NCBI RefSeq assembly: GCF_037977055.1
Contig: NZ_CP150274.1
Coordinates: 3,906,001 to 3,970,000, forward strand
Direction: 5' to 3'
Length of the DNA: 64,000 nt
From: Paenibacillus sp. FSL K6-1096
Lineage (GTDB): Bacteria; Bacillota; Bacilli; Paenibacillales; Paenibacillaceae
Shown: one piece after another, positions 7,895-19,200 of the stretch
Numbering within the stretch: the first letter of the stretch is position 1
Layout of the letters: the number at the start of each line of letters is the position of its first letter
Position numbers and translations under genes: made by a program
The notes under the pieces: generated by a model
What the model was told of the DNA's origin: nothing
What the model saw: only the letters and a program-made list of their open reading frames with translations
Database searches by the model: none

Positions 7895-10276
7895 TTAACC
7901 CATCACAACCAGCACTTCGTTCTCCGCCGCCATCCGGGACACTGGAATCAGGTTGCCTTCGATCTCCTCGCCGTTGATAACGATGCGGGTAACGCCTTTC
8001 TGCACGCCGTTCTTGTTCTCGACCTGGATGTTCAGCTTCTTCCCGCGGAATTCGCGCACCATGGAGAAGTCGGTCCAGTCCGAAGGGACACACGGGTCCA
8101 GACGGAGGCCGTCCTTCTGCGGCTGAACCCCCATAATACCCTCTGCCAGCGAGACCATCACGGTGGAAGCCGTGCCGGTCAGCCAGTGGACATGGGCCCG
8201 GCCCTGATACGGGCTGTCTTTGGACTCCACGAACTGGCCGTGGACATAAGGCTCCAGCTTGCGGACCTCCGCATTCTCGTTCATGGTGGCCGGGCTACAG
8301 TTCAGGAAGTACTCGAACGCGCGTTCACCGTTGCCGATCATCGTCTCTGCCAGAATGAGCCACCCCTGCGGCTGGCTGAAGATACCGCCGTTCTCCTTTG
8401 TAGAGGCATTGAACAGTGCCATCAGTGCTACCGGCAAGCCGTATTTGCGGAACGGCGGGTAGAACAGCATCGTGCCGTAATCGGTCCGCAGGTTGTCATA
8501 GACCTTGTCCATGGCCAGCTTGGCCTGTTCTGGGCGGGCTGCGCCGCTTAGCACTGACCAGCTCTGCGGGTTCAGCCAGATCCGGCCCTCATCGTTCTCC
8601 CAGGAGCCGATGGTATAGTTGTCCTCGGTGAAGCCGCGGACGAACTGGTCGTTCTCCCAGGCATACTTCTGGATGTTGCCGTCCAGCTCCTCCAGCAGGC
8701 CTTGCGCCCACGCGGCATCCTCCAGCTTGTTCTTGTTCTCCGCAATGCCCTTGAAGACCTTGAAGCCCATATATAACTGGAAGGCCACAAACAGCGATTC
8801 GCCCTTGGCCCCAAGCCGCAGACAGTCGTTCCAGTCGGCATGGAGTCCGACCGGCATCCCGTGCGCGCCCATCCGGTCCAGGCTGAATTGAAGTGCCTGC
8901 CGCAGGTGCTCATATACCGTAGCTTCGCCTTGATCTGAATAAGGAATGACCTCATCCGTGAAGTCCCAGTTCCCGCTCTCATTCAGGTACTTAATCACCG
9001 TCGGGAACAGCCACAAGGCATCGTCAGCCCGGTAGTGGGGATGTCCGGTCTCGCGCACATATTCAGGGTCGTCCGGTGTCCCCTCATGGCCCGGGTTATG
9101 GTCGAACTTCACCAGCGGCAGCCCGCCGCCGTTAGATACCTGGGCAGAGATCATCAGCCGCAGGCGTTCGAGGGCCATCTCATGGTCCAGATGGATAATA
9201 CCTTGGATGTCCTGCACCGTATCCCGGTAGCCGAGCCCGTTGCGCAGGCCGGAGTACTGGAAGGAGGCGGCGCGCGACCAGATGAAGGTAATGAAGCACT
9301 GGTAAGCATTCCAGGTGTTGATCATATGGTTCAGATTGCTGCTTGGCGTCTGGACCTGGAAGCGGTTAAGCTTGCTGTGCCAGAAGGTCTTCAGCTCTTC
9401 CAGCTCCTGCTCCACGACAGACAGGTCCCGATAGTGGCTGAGAATATCAGCTGCACCCTGCTCATCATACTGGCCCAGCAGGAAGGCGACCTCCTTCTCT
9501 TCCCCCGGCTTCAGCTCTACATTCACCTGCAGGGCACCGCAGGCATTGGCATTATAGTTCAGCGAGTTCGAGCATTGCCCGTTCTCTACGGAGAGCGGAT
9601 TCCCATAGCTGCGGTAGTCACCCAGGAAGGTGTCGCGGTCCCCGTCATAACCGGCCACCTCTGCTCCGGCCGCGCCGAAGAATCTCCACGTCTGCTCTCC
9701 CGCAATATTTTCATTGATGACCTGGAGGATTTTGTCGTGCTTGAAATAAGTCCGGGAAATAAACAGCGTGTATTGCAGGTTAACCGTATCCTGCTCATAG
9801 TTGTTATCGTTGGTGAACTCGGCGAAGCCGAAGAGGGCCAGCCTCCGCGCCGCAGTGCCGTCATTGCGGATCTTCATGCGCCAGACTTCATAGGTCTTGT
9901 TCAACGGTACATAGTATAAGGACTCGGTATGAATATTGTCATAATCTGAGACGATGTTCGTGTATCCGGTTCCATGATGGCAGACAGACTTGTATTGACC
10001 CAGATCCTTGCCGACCGGCTGCCAGGAGCCGGACCAGTAATCCCCGTTCTCCAGATCCTTCACATAGATATAGCGCCCCGGCTCGTCCTTGGAGTTGAAA
10101 TGATAACGGATATGCCGTCCGTTGGCCCCGGATTTCACGAAGCTGTAGCCTCCGGCATTGCCTGAGATAATGGCGCCGTATTCCGGCGAACCGAGATAGT
10201 TGGCCCAAGGAGCGGGCGTATTCGGCTTCGTAATCAGATACTCCTTGTTCTTGTCGTCAAAATGACCGTATTGCAT
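7895..10276 (-). CDS. GH94 disaccharide phosphorylase (N,N'-diacetylchitobiose/cellobiose phosphorylase type)
   Basis: 793 residues, the usual length for the family. The N-terminal ~270 residues form the beta-sandwich region (MQYGHFDDKNKEYLI, GGYSFVK). The (alpha/alpha)6 barrel follows with GLGYRDTVQDIQGI and the catalytic-acid segment HADWNDCLRLG. Family enzymes use phosphate to split a beta-linked disaccharide into a sugar-1-phosphate plus a monosaccharide in the cytoplasm. The DCLRLG variant recalls diacetylchitobiose phosphorylase more than classical cellobiose phosphorylase, but I cannot settle the substrate. I chose ATG 10276 because GGAGG lies 7 nt upstream; the ATG at 10282 is too close to it. 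A LacI-type palindrome lies ~40 bp upstream. Confidence 0.88.
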   Translation of the reverse strand: MQYGHFDDKNKEYLITKPNTPAPWANYLGSPEYGAIISGNAGGYSFVKSGANGRHIRYHFNSKDEPGRYIYVKDLENGDYWSGSWQPVGKDLGQYKSVCHHGTGYTNIVSDYDNIHTESLYYVPLNKTYEVWRMKIRNDGTAARRLALFGFAEFTNDNNYEQDTVNLQYTLFISRTYFKHDKILQVINENIAGEQTWRFFGAAGAEVAGYDGDRDTFLGDYRSYGNPLSVENGQCSNSLNYNANACGALQVNVELKPGEEKEVAFLLGQYDEQGAADILSHYRDLSVVEQELEELKTFWHSKLNRFQVQTPSSNLNHMINTWNAYQCFITFIWSRAASFQYSGLRNGLGYRDTVQDIQGIIHLDHEMALERLRLMISAQVSNGGGLPLVKFDHNPGHEGTPDDPEYVRETGHPHYRADDALWLFPTVIKYLNESGNWDFTDEVIPYSDQGEATVYEHLRQALQFSLDRMGAHGMPVGLHADWNDCLRLGAKGESLFVAFQLYMGFKVFKGIAENKNKLEDAAWAQGLLEELDGNIQKYAWENDQFVRGFTEDNYTIGSWENDEGRIWLNPQSWSVLSGAARPEQAKLAMDKVYDNLRTDYGTMLFYPPFRKYGLPVALMALFNASTKENGGIFSQPQGWLILAETMIGNGERAFEYFLNCSPATMNENAEVRKLEPYVHGQFVESKDSPYQGRAHVHWLTGTASTVMVSLAEGIMGVQPQKDGLRLDPCVPSDWTDFSMVREFRGKKLNIQVENKNGVQKGVTRIVINGEEIEGNLIPVSRMAAENEVLVVMG

Positions 10277-10313
10277 AACCATTCCTCCTCATGGTAGATG
10301 ACAGGCAGGGCTA

Positions 10314-10327
10314 TGAACGCGCGTTCA
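10314..10327. promoter_or_regulatory. LacI-type operator ahead of GH94 gene
   Basis: TGAACGCGCGTTCA is a perfect 14-bp palindrome with a central CG step, typical of LacI/GalR-family sites. It lies downstream of the likely -10 box and ~38 bp before the GH94 start, where binding would block transcription. The cognate repressor is not obvious; the LacI protein at 45389-46381 is far away and its own presumed sites differ. Confidence 0.6.
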
Positions 10328-10357
10328 CAGACGGCTGAAAGAGTCCCGCCTAATTCC

Positions 10358-10363
10358 ATTATA
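10358..10363 (-). promoter_or_regulatory. Candidate -10 box for GH94 gene
   Basis: On the minus strand this reads TATAAT, a consensus -10 hexamer ~80 bp ahead of the GH94 start codon. No convincing -35 hexamer is at the expected distance, so activation or a weak -35 is possible. Confidence 0.4.
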
Positions 10364-10531
10364 AGACAATCGGAGCGGGCGTTGCATTCTTTTAGAAAAG
10401 TTTTATATTTTGACAGAAATAATAGATATTTTGCCCTTTTTTTGGATCTGCCATATAGAAATTATTGGTTGATTAAAGTATGATCTTTAGTGTTCTACAT
10501 TAATATACAAAAGTATTTAAGGGGAGTGTTT

Positions 10532-12697
10532 ATGCAGAGAGTAAGAAAAATTTTTATTTTAATGTTAGCAGTATTTATGCTTTGTAGCACATTGGGAGGC
10601 GGAACCTCAACAGTCATGGCAGATTCGCCAGCTGGGTCTTTGGAGCTGTCCCTTCCCGCTGATTTGACAGATTGGATTCTGGACGAGAATGCGGGTTACA
10701 TCTATGCTATATCAAGCAGTGACGATAATCTCTATTTCATCCGTACAAGTGACCTCACGATTGAGAAGACGCTGAATGTTGGTTCCCGTCCCTTGTATAT
10801 GACAAAAGATGGGCATTCTTTGCAGATTGGGCTTTCCGGCGCAGAAATGATCAAGACCGTTGATCTCTTGACTCAACAGATTTCAGATTCCATCACTACT
10901 TCCAGTGTTCCTCTATCAGTCGCTGCAACTTCAGAATATTTGTATTATGCAAACGGTGTAGGTCAGATATATAAATATAACAAGGCCACTAAAGAGAACA
11001 GCTTATTACCCTTTAATGCTTTTACAACTTCATACTTAGCCTTGGCGGTTGATGAACCTTCTAATGTACTTTATGTTGGGCAGCTGACTTCATATGCCGG
11101 GATACAAGCTATTAATGCCGAGACTGGTGCAGTCCTTAGCGAAGATATTGATGACCATACGGAGATTGGTGGAGGCGCTTACTCTATCAAGCATATTTTT
11201 ATTGATGAACATTCGGTATATTTTGGAGGACATCAATTCTATAAGCAGAATTTGAATGAGACTACGGGTACCTATGTCCGGGCAAAGGATGATTATACAT
11301 ATCTCGAATCAGTTATATTGGGTATTACTGATAAATATGTGGTTACGACACAGGGTGTATATGATAAAAAAACGTATATGCCATTGACCCAGTTTGAAAC
11401 GGATCAGAAGTTTGCTTTACTTGCTTCAGACGGGCATGCTTACATTGCAGGAATCGCTAACTGGTATACAGATTCCAAAACAATCAAGCGAGTAAATCTG
11501 AGCATTCCTGCTCATTACGATACGGCCGTCTTTACATCGGATACTTATTCCATCAAGAGTGATCATCCAATTACAGATTGGGCAACTGCGGATAACTTAC
11601 CCTATATTTATGCTATTGTGGGAAGCACCAATGAACTTGTTGTCATTGATAAGCGAGATATGCGAGAGGTACAGAAGCAGTTTGTTGGCTCCAATCCGGC
11701 AGTAATCAAAATATATAATAATAAAGCCTATATTATCTTCAAAGGTGAGAATCACATCAATATTATTGATCTCCAAGACGGACTCCCGTCGAAGTCGGCT
11801 ATCTCCAAAATAACGACTAAGCATTATCCGCTGAACGTCTTCCCTGATCGTACTAATCGTATTCTATATGACGCTGGAAGGTCTGAGTATGGTATCAGTG
11901 TGACGTCAGATGTGTATACTTCGGTCTCAGATGCAGTTTATTATGAAAAAAATGCGGGAGTTAGAACTTATGAGAGTTATATTCTAGATGCCGATAACGA
12001 ACTATTCTACGGTGCAGACAACTACAATCTCTCTATGTATGATAGTCAAACATTCAAGTTAAAGCAAAGTAATGACATCAACGGAGGGTACTACGAACCT
12101 ACACTCCATCTTGATGAAGATAGTATTTATTTCGGCAGCGGAAGGTATGATGCAAACAATCCTTCTATACTGTATGGCAAATACCCGGAACGAATTATAT
12201 ACGCGCGTGGCGATCTGGTATTCAGTCATGGTTCTGTATATGACAAGGATAGTTTTGCCAAATTGTCCGATCTGTATATGTTTATTAAAAAAGCCTATAC
12301 GGATGCAGCCCGTACCATTTTTATATCAACGGATCGTCGTTTGTATAAGTTCAACAGCTTGGATGAACTACAAACAGCCATGAAGGAAACAAGAATCCCT
12401 TCTAATGCTGTAATGATAGATGAGAGTCTGACTGCTGGAGCAATCGCAGGAAACTTGTTTATTAAACCACCCGCTAACCAGGATGGAATTACAGGATATA
12501 TTGCTTACTTCCTGGATCAGCAAGGAAATAGGCTTAAGCAAGTAGGTATTTCTAAGAAAGATAATTTATCCAGCGACGAACGTCTTGTATTTGACGTAGG
12601 TAATTCGTTGCTGCCTGCGGGTGCAGTAGGCATTGGAATCTATCCTGTTACCCGCAGCGACAATTACGGCAGTGATGGAACCTTTGGACTCTATGCA
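10532..12697 (+). pseudogene. 5' part of an SLH surface protein gene broken by an IS4-family element
   Basis: 722 codons from ATG 10532 (GGGGAG upstream), starting with a signal peptide (MQRVRKIFILMLAVFML, then ...STVMA). The secreted part contains repeated blade-like units (DWILDENAGYIYAISSSDD, DWATADNLPYIYAIVGSTN) that suggest a beta-propeller. Translation runs through the 13-bp target duplication into the insertion sequence and stops at 12713-12715 after 'RLLIS', five foreign residues. The rest of the gene continues in the same frame at 13926-15917. Without the insertion the product would be about 1,385 residues. The remaining fragment would be secreted but not anchored, because the SLH domains are lost. 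Confidence 0.85.
12685..12697. repeat. Target-site duplication, left copy
   Basis: TGGACTCTATGCA at 12685-12697 recurs at 13913-13925 on the other side of the insertion sequence. Its 13-bp length suits an IS4-family element. Perfect identity suggests a recent insertion. Confidence 0.85.
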
Positions 12698-13912
12698 CGC
12701 CTGTTGATTAGCTAAATTATGGGAATGTAAGATTATTAGTCAAAAAAGTAATCCATTCTACGGGTAATCGTTGCAGCGTAAATAAGCGGTCAAAATCGGC
12801 AAACGTTAGTTTGGCGCTCCAATGAACCACTGCATTTCCTTTGTCAAAGAGGAATTTCAATAACACATAAACCAGTAAAGCGGTATACAACTGTCCGTAC
12901 ACAGCATTGGGTGTGGTCCCAAATAAGGTTGGAATGTTTAAATGCTGCTTAATCCAGCGAAAAAACACTTCGATCTGCCACCGCTTCTTGTAAATTTCTG
13001 CAATCCGCTCAGCGGAGTGCCAGTGCAGATTCGTAGCAAGAATCACCGGGTTGCCTTGTGGGTCTCTTAGAATTACTACGCGAAAACGGTTCTTGGAAAG
13101 CCGTTGTCCTTTTCCTAATTGGCAGGTGAAATCTTGTTCGAGAGTTCCTGTGAAGGGTTCGCTTCGTATCCGGGCAACCGGGGACTGAAAGAGCGTGTTG
13201 TCCCGAAGCCGAATGACAAAGCATTGGTGCTGCTCCAGATACTCATCGAATCGTTTGTGACTGCCATACGCCCGATCGGCTACGATAATAAACCGTTTGT
13301 CGATCAGCTCGGGACAGCTTTTAAAATCATGGGAATTCCCTGTGGTCTCGGTCACCTTAAAGAGCCGGCCTTCATCGGCCACCACCGACACGTGTAATTT
13401 GATTCCTGCGCGTTCGCCTTTCAGCGGAGCCCAAGGAAGCCGTTCTTTCCCGACGGTAATTTTGGTGGAATCGACGAGAAGTAAGGCTTTGGGAATCCCT
13501 AAATGTCTTCGGGTCGAGCGATTACACAGATCAATCATGAGGTTCAGCAATTGCTTAAAAAGCTCGAAGGGAACATCTTTCGCTTTTTTGGAAAGCGTTG
13601 AATGGTCTACGGGTCTAAGGCCGCTGGAATCCATGCGTACTTCACCATCCCGATATCCCTCCCACTGCTGGAACGAAGCCTCCGCCAAGAATAAAAAGAG
13701 GTCATAGACGGTAAACTTTCTTGCTGTATCGACATATTCAAGTTCTTGAAGAAACGGTGAGAGTTTCTCTTCAGGAATCACTAATTGCAGAATGTTCGAG
13801 ATTGAAGTAGACTTTTTCATGAGGTCGCCTCGTTTCGGATGTTTGTAGGGGTACAAACACTTTACCGAATGAGTGGCCTTTTTGCTACCTTTTTTTGGCT
13901 AATCAACAGGCC
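12698..13912 (-). mobile_element. IS4-family insertion sequence, 1,215 bp
   Basis: Bounded by 15-bp terminal inverted repeats, 12698-12712 and 13898-13912, sharing GCCTGTTGATTAGC with one outermost mismatch. Flanked by a perfect 13-bp target duplication. It carries one transposase gene on the minus strand. It splits an SLH protein gene without losing any host base. Confidence 0.92.
12717..13820 (-). CDS. IS4-family DDE transposase
   Basis: 367 residues from the ATG at 13820, with GAGGCG upstream; an upstream in-frame TTG at 13856 is possible. DDE residues are visible: Asp in LLLVDSTKI, Asp in IIVADRAYG, and Glu in the IS4 signature Y-(2)-R-(3)-E-(6)-K, seen as YKKRWQIEVFFRWIK. The frame is complete and nearly fills the element, so the copy may still be active. 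Confidence 0.92.
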   Translation of the reverse strand: MKKSTSISNILQLVIPEEKLSPFLQELEYVDTARKFTVYDLFLFLAEASFQQWEGYRDGEVRMDSSGLRPVDHSTLSKKAKDVPFELFKQLLNLMIDLCNRSTRRHLGIPKALLLVDSTKITVGKERLPWAPLKGERAGIKLHVSVVADEGRLFKVTETTGNSHDFKSCPELIDKRFIIVADRAYGSHKRFDEYLEQHQCFVIRLRDNTLFQSPVARIRSEPFTGTLEQDFTCQLGKGQRLSKNRFRVVILRDPQGNPVILATNLHWHSAERIAEIYKKRWQIEVFFRWIKQHLNIPTLFGTTPNAVYGQLYTALLVYVLLKFLFDKGNAVVHWSAKLTFADFDRLFTLQRLPVEWITFLTNNLTFP

Positions 13913-13925
13913 TGGACTCTATGCA
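13913..13925. repeat. Target-site duplication, right copy
   Basis: Second copy of TGGACTCTATGCA. Removing the element and one copy restores the reading frame of the SLH gene across the junction (...GTFGLYA then TAAIYDAPGY...). Confidence 0.85.
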
Positions 13926-15917
13926 ACAGCTGCGATCTATGATGCTCCGGGTTATCTGCCGATCGACTTTTCAGTAACGGATACAGATCCTGATATGAAT
14001 ATATTCTCTGGTTCTGTTGCATGGAAACCAGGGGCCAGTGAATTGCCAGGAGCTCGTTATTCATTGTACTTTATTGGCTACAATGGTGTCATTGGTGACA
14101 AGATAACAGAGGTTAAGGGTGGGGAAAAGAGCTATTCTCTTACGATTAATTCTATCAGTGTGCCTAAGGATGCTTTAGCCATAGCTATATTTATTGAAAA
14201 TGATGAGCTCGAATCGCCGTTCTACAGTGTAGGAATTTTGGATGATAAAGTGACATTGGATATCCCGTTATCCTCTATTACAGTCAATAAGTATATGGTG
14301 AAATCAGATGATGTTGTTGTCACTAACCTTATTGCTGGCGATATTATCCGTATATACAATGAAAAGTCCTATATACTGGGGTATGGAGTTGTCAAACCAG
14401 GTGAAACTAGTGTAACAATTCCAATTAGCAACCTTGGAAATCCTGGACAGAAATTACGTATAACCCGGCAGTCACTAGATCGACTAGAAAGTCTAGGAAC
14501 AATGGTTCTTATCCCTGCTGTTGTTAATGACAGCGGTGGAGGAACTGACGGCGGTGGAGGAACTGGCAACGGTGGAGGAACTGGCAACGGTGGAGGAACT
14601 GGCGGCGGTGGAGGAACTGGCGGCGGTGGAGGAACTGGCGGCGGTGGAGGAACTGGCGGCGGTGGAGGAACTGACGGCGGTGGAGGAGCTGCTGGCGGTG
14701 GAGGAACTGCTGTTAGCCAGCCTGCTTCTAATGCAACTGGCACAACGTTGACTGATGTTACAGCGGCGCTAATCTCTAAGGCAATGGACAATCCCGAATT
14801 CAAGAAGAATCCAGTGATCACCATTAAGGCAGAGGATAAGCCATCTACACTCAGTAGCCAATTCCAGATCAATACGGATGTTCTAAAAGATATTCTAAAT
14901 AACTCTAAGGAAACTGTTCTCATTCTGGAATCTTCATCCGGCAAGCTTCAGTTGCCTGTGAACTCCCTATTCTCAGCTGTCTCCAAACAGATTGTGCCTG
15001 GTCAAAAGATTATTATTACTATCTCTAATGCGGCAAGCGAATATAAAGTTAAGTTATCTGCCCAATTCGGAGGTTCTGCCGGTACTACTCTGGTGGGAGA
15101 GCCGATGGACTTCCAGGTTCATCTTGTGGGCAATGGTAAGGAAGCAATAATTTCAAACTTCTCAGACTATGTAGGTCATGTAGTCAATGTCGGCGTTACT
15201 CAAGATGTGAATGCTGTATATTCAGGCTTAACCTATGATTCAGTGAATCAAATCTATGTGCCGGTACCAACCACTTGGGAATGGAAAGATGGCGTGCTTC
15301 AGGTGACGATGAAGCGTAAAGGGAACTCCGTTTATGCGATTGTTCAGAAAGATGTCCAGTTTAATGATTTGACTAATAGTAATCCGTTTATAGATAGCAT
15401 CCTAGCCTTAGCAAACCGCAATGTAATTAGCGGATACGCAGATGGAAGCTTCAAGGCGGACCAGGTTGTAACACGCGCTGAATTCGCTACGATGCTTAAT
15501 CGTGCTCTAGGTATTCTGCCTTCACAGCAATCTGCCAGAAGCTTCAAGGATGTTAAAGCTGGAGCGTGGTATGAAACACAGGTAAATGCTGCTGTTGATG
15601 CTGGCCTAATTAACGGGTTTACTGATGGAACCTTCCGTCCAACTCAGGAAATCACCCATCAAGAAATGATTGTTATGCTGGCCAACGCCTTGAATAATAA
15701 CGGAACAATTCCTGAAAATATCAAACCGGGAACGACAACAGTTCCACAGAATGTGGCGGTCTGGGCCAAACCATATTATGTTATTGCCTTTGAGCATGGT
15801 TTACTGCCAATTGACAGTACATTTAAATTTCAGACAAATAAGAAAACGGAGAGACAGGAAAGTGCCTTCCTGCTCTATCAATTGATGAAGGTATTAAAGC
15901 TTACGAATGACTTGTAG
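13926..15917 (+). pseudogene. 3' part of the interrupted SLH surface protein gene
   Basis: 663 codons continuing in frame from 12697. Contents in order: a beta-rich region, a (GGGTGG)n low-complexity linker, a region with DVTAALISKAMDNPEF and related segments, then three C-terminal SLH domains (for example NRNVISGYADGSFKADQVVTRAEFA and DAGLINGFTDGTFRPTQEIT). SLH domains normally hold the protein on pyruvylated wall polysaccharide. The fragment has no signal peptide of its own. A start inside the insertion sequence at 13839 would be open, but I see no evidence that it is used. Confidence 0.85.
14535..14714 (+). repeat. 18-bp tandem repeat (10 units) encoding a Gly-Thr linker
   Basis: Ten consecutive units with consensus GGTGGAGGAACTGGCGGC. 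Each encodes six residues of GGGTGG type, giving a flexible linker between the surface domains and the SLH anchor. Variant units occur at both ends. Confidence 0.9.
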
Positions 15918-15940
15918 TTGAACCAACTGTTTATGAGAAA

Positions 15941-15968
15941 AAGGATACTCTCAGGAGTATCCTTTTTT
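15941..15968 (+). terminator. Rho-independent terminator after the SLH pseudogene
   Basis: AAGGATACTC, a short loop and GGAGTATCCTT followed by TTTT. It closes the interrupted SLH gene. The ~300 bp from here to 16265 shows no gene or clear regulatory motif beyond AT-rich sequence and the ribosome site of the next gene. Confidence 0.85.
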
Positions 15969-16265
15969 GCGTGTGCTTACGGTCACATCAAAGTTTTGGA
16001 TTTCACTCAGAATAGGAATATTCGCAATTACGCAATGATATTTGTCACAAAAAAGGAGATTTGTAGAGTTAATGTAGAGGGCTGTCGGATACTATTAGAA
16101 ACTAAGAGATTATTATGCACAATCTGTCTGTATTTGTTTCGCACGATTTGGTGAACGCCCGCATAGGAGAGGAGGAATATACGGGTTAAAGGCAAGCGGT
16201 CTATGAACCATAGGTAGTGTCCGTTAATCAAATAAAAGTCCCTTAGATGAGGAGAACACACAAAG

Positions 16266-19200
16266 ATGACAATATCGAAGAAATGGAAAAAAAGATGGTC
16301 CCGCGCGCTGGCCACCTCTTTGTCAACTGCGCTGGTCGCCGTCAATTTTGCGCTGCCTGGGCCTGTGGCTCATGCGGCTGTAGCGGAGAATGATGGTTCG
16401 GAACAAATTTTCACTTCAGAAAAGTACCGGAACTTCACTAAGGATGGCGGGGCGGCTGTAAACTTAACCTTCCCGGAGCTGTTCATTACCTCAGATCCGG
16501 ATGAAATGATGGCAGGGGCTACGGTTGTCATTAATGGTTATAAAGCGGGCGATCAGATGACTTTCGCCACATCGGGTACGGGAATTACAGTGGCCTCCAG
16601 CGGGGACAATGGCGCTTATATCTTAACAGGCAATGCGCCGGTCGAAGTCTACCAGCAGGTATTGGAAAGTGCCCAGTTTAAGATGACTACACCGGGTGAA
16701 CGCAGCCTGACCTTCGGTCTCGGATCTGTACTCGCTTTTAATAAGAATGGTCACTTCTACGAATATGTGACGGATGCAAGTGTTAAGTGGCCGGATGCCC
16801 GGGCGAAGGCCGAGCTGCGGACCTACTATGGACGTCAAGGGTATTTGGCGACGATTACTGACCCGGATGAGAACGCTTTTATTGCGGAGAAGGCTCAAGG
16901 AATTGGTTGGATTGGCGGTAAGGACGTAGCCCGTTCAGAAGATGCCAACGGAAGGGCTAACACACGAGTGTTCTCCTTGCAGAATAACAAATATAACGGT
17001 TACGGCGATTGGCGCTGGGTAACCGGACCCGAAGGAAAGCTGGAGTACGAAGGTAAGTCCGGGCTTCCTTTCTATAAGGGTTACAATGCTAATGGAGGAA
17101 AAAATGATTCCGCCACGGTAACGGATGCTACTTACGGCATCGGCAGTGATCATATCATGCACAATAACTGGGATGCAGGAGAGCCGAATGACTCTACCTA
17201 CGAGCATGTGGTCCATATCTTTAAAAATGGTACATGGAACGATTATGCTACCAACAGTGTGGTCAATGCCTACCTGGTCGAATACGGCGGTATGCCGGGC
17301 GATGCCGACACTAGCATCAGTACTACCATTACACTGGTAGATAAAACTCCGCTGAAAACGGATGCCGATACAGCAGAGGGCTATCTTAATCTTGAGCCGC
17401 AGGAATACACAAAGGCCTCTCTGGCGGTTCTGAAGGATGCTTCAGACGCGGCCAAGGCCATCCTTGATGATGAACATGCTTCCCCGGAAGAGATTGAAGC
17501 CGCACGCAAGGGTCTGGCGGATGCGGTTGCCGGACTGGTTAAGCAGCCGCCGGTGGCGGACAGCGCCAGCTACACAGAGGGAAGCAGCAACCAGGTATCC
17601 ATCAAGTTTGATAAGCCTATACAGTTCAAAGAGGGCGATGCCGATTCTACGGATGATTTCCGGGTGACGCTGGACGGCAGACTGGTTGATGTTACGAATG
17701 CTGTAGTATCAGACCAAGATCCGAGTATCATTATTCTGACCTTGGACAGCCCGTTGGCCAATGATCCTGTGGTCAGAATCGAATACGATGCCGCGCAATC
17801 GGCCATCGAGGCTCAGACGCCGGGAAAAGAGCCGGTTTCAGCATTTACGCTCATTGCGAACGGACCGTTCGGGGATTCCTTGGAGATTCTAACACCTGCC
17901 AAGGATACTGAGGTCTATGGAGCAGATTTCCCGCTCCCGGTATCCGGACAAGCTGCCTTGGACTCAGTAGTTACGGCTGCTGTCTACAATGTGGATGCTC
18001 ATCCGGACGCCTATCTGTTTGACCTTGAGGTAGGCATTACGGTAACTGATGATGTCTATAAGTGGGACACCAAGCTGCCGGGACCGCTGGCACCGGGCTC
18101 CTACCATGTGGCGGTGACGTCTACCAAGACCTTCGGTGATGAAGTAAAAAAAGAAACGAAACTGATACCGTTCACCGTGCCGCAGCTGGAATTGACCCAT
18201 GTGGCGGTAATCGAAGGCCAGCCGGATCATGCGGTGCTGACGTTCAACCAGCCTGTTGGCTCTGCGTTGACCGATGCTGATTTCACCGGGCTTACCGTCG
18301 ATGGACGGAAAGTGATTGCTGTGAAGTCCGTTCAAGGCGATAAAGTAGAAGTCGTTCTGGAGGAAGCGCTCGGTCCAGATGATGCATTAATCGTAGGGTA
18401 CGACCCTGCTGCCGGTAATGTTACGGCTGAAGGCAATGTCCTGAACGAATTGAAGCCGATCCAGGCCGGCGACCAGTCCGGCATCACGAAGAATAACAAT
18501 GTGATTCCGCTTCAGCTCGTTGCTGCTTATCCCGAAGAGGGGCAGCTCAAGCTGGTGTTCAACAAGCCGATCAACGACCTGACCGATCTGTCCGGGTTCA
18601 CTTACGGCGGCGTGCCGCTTCAGGGACCTTTTGAAATCAATGGTAATGAACTGATCGTTCCCATTCCTTCAGATCATAAGGGCGGCCTGCTCAGTTACGA
18701 TCCGCAGCTTGGAAGTGTGACTGAGAATGGCAATAAGCATAACCCGCTTACGGGCCTGCAGCCGGGGATTGATCTCGGCGGGGACGGCAAATATATCGCA
18801 GACGGCGGCAAGCTGCCGGAGAACGGTCTGGGATTGAGTGCCGGGGATCAGCCGGTATCCTTAAATCCGGGCTTCCAGCCGGATGTGCCAAGCGGCTACC
18901 AGGCGACTGTGCCAAATGAAACAGATTCGATTGCCCTCAATCTTGCTCCGGCAGGAGATAACGGTACGCTGCGCAAGGTAAGCCTGAACGGTGTCCAGGT
19001 TCCTGATGGTGACTGGAGCAAGCTGCCGCTTCAGGAAGGGGTTAATACCATCCAGGTAGACATTGTCGATGCGAAGAACCCGGGCATTAAGCTGGGGCAA
19101 TACCAGATTCAGGTTATCCGGGCCAGCGGGAAGCTGGTTTCGCTTGAGCCTTCCAGCGGCACCCTACAGCCGGAGTTCAAGCCTGAAATTGACAAGTATG

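Noticed and set aside
7892..9919. Long plus-strand frames opposite the GH94 gene
   Set aside because: Shadows in a GC-rich coding region, without start signals.
13839..13925. Start of an independent gene at 13839 reading into the SLH fragment
   Set aside because: The first codons lie inside the IS4 element with no ribosome site, and the frame matches the upstream gene exactly once the element is removed.
16160..16265. Possible cyclic-di-GMP riboswitch in the SLH gene leader (GGCAAGCGG segment)
   Set aside because: The conserved core and paired stems of that riboswitch are not present.
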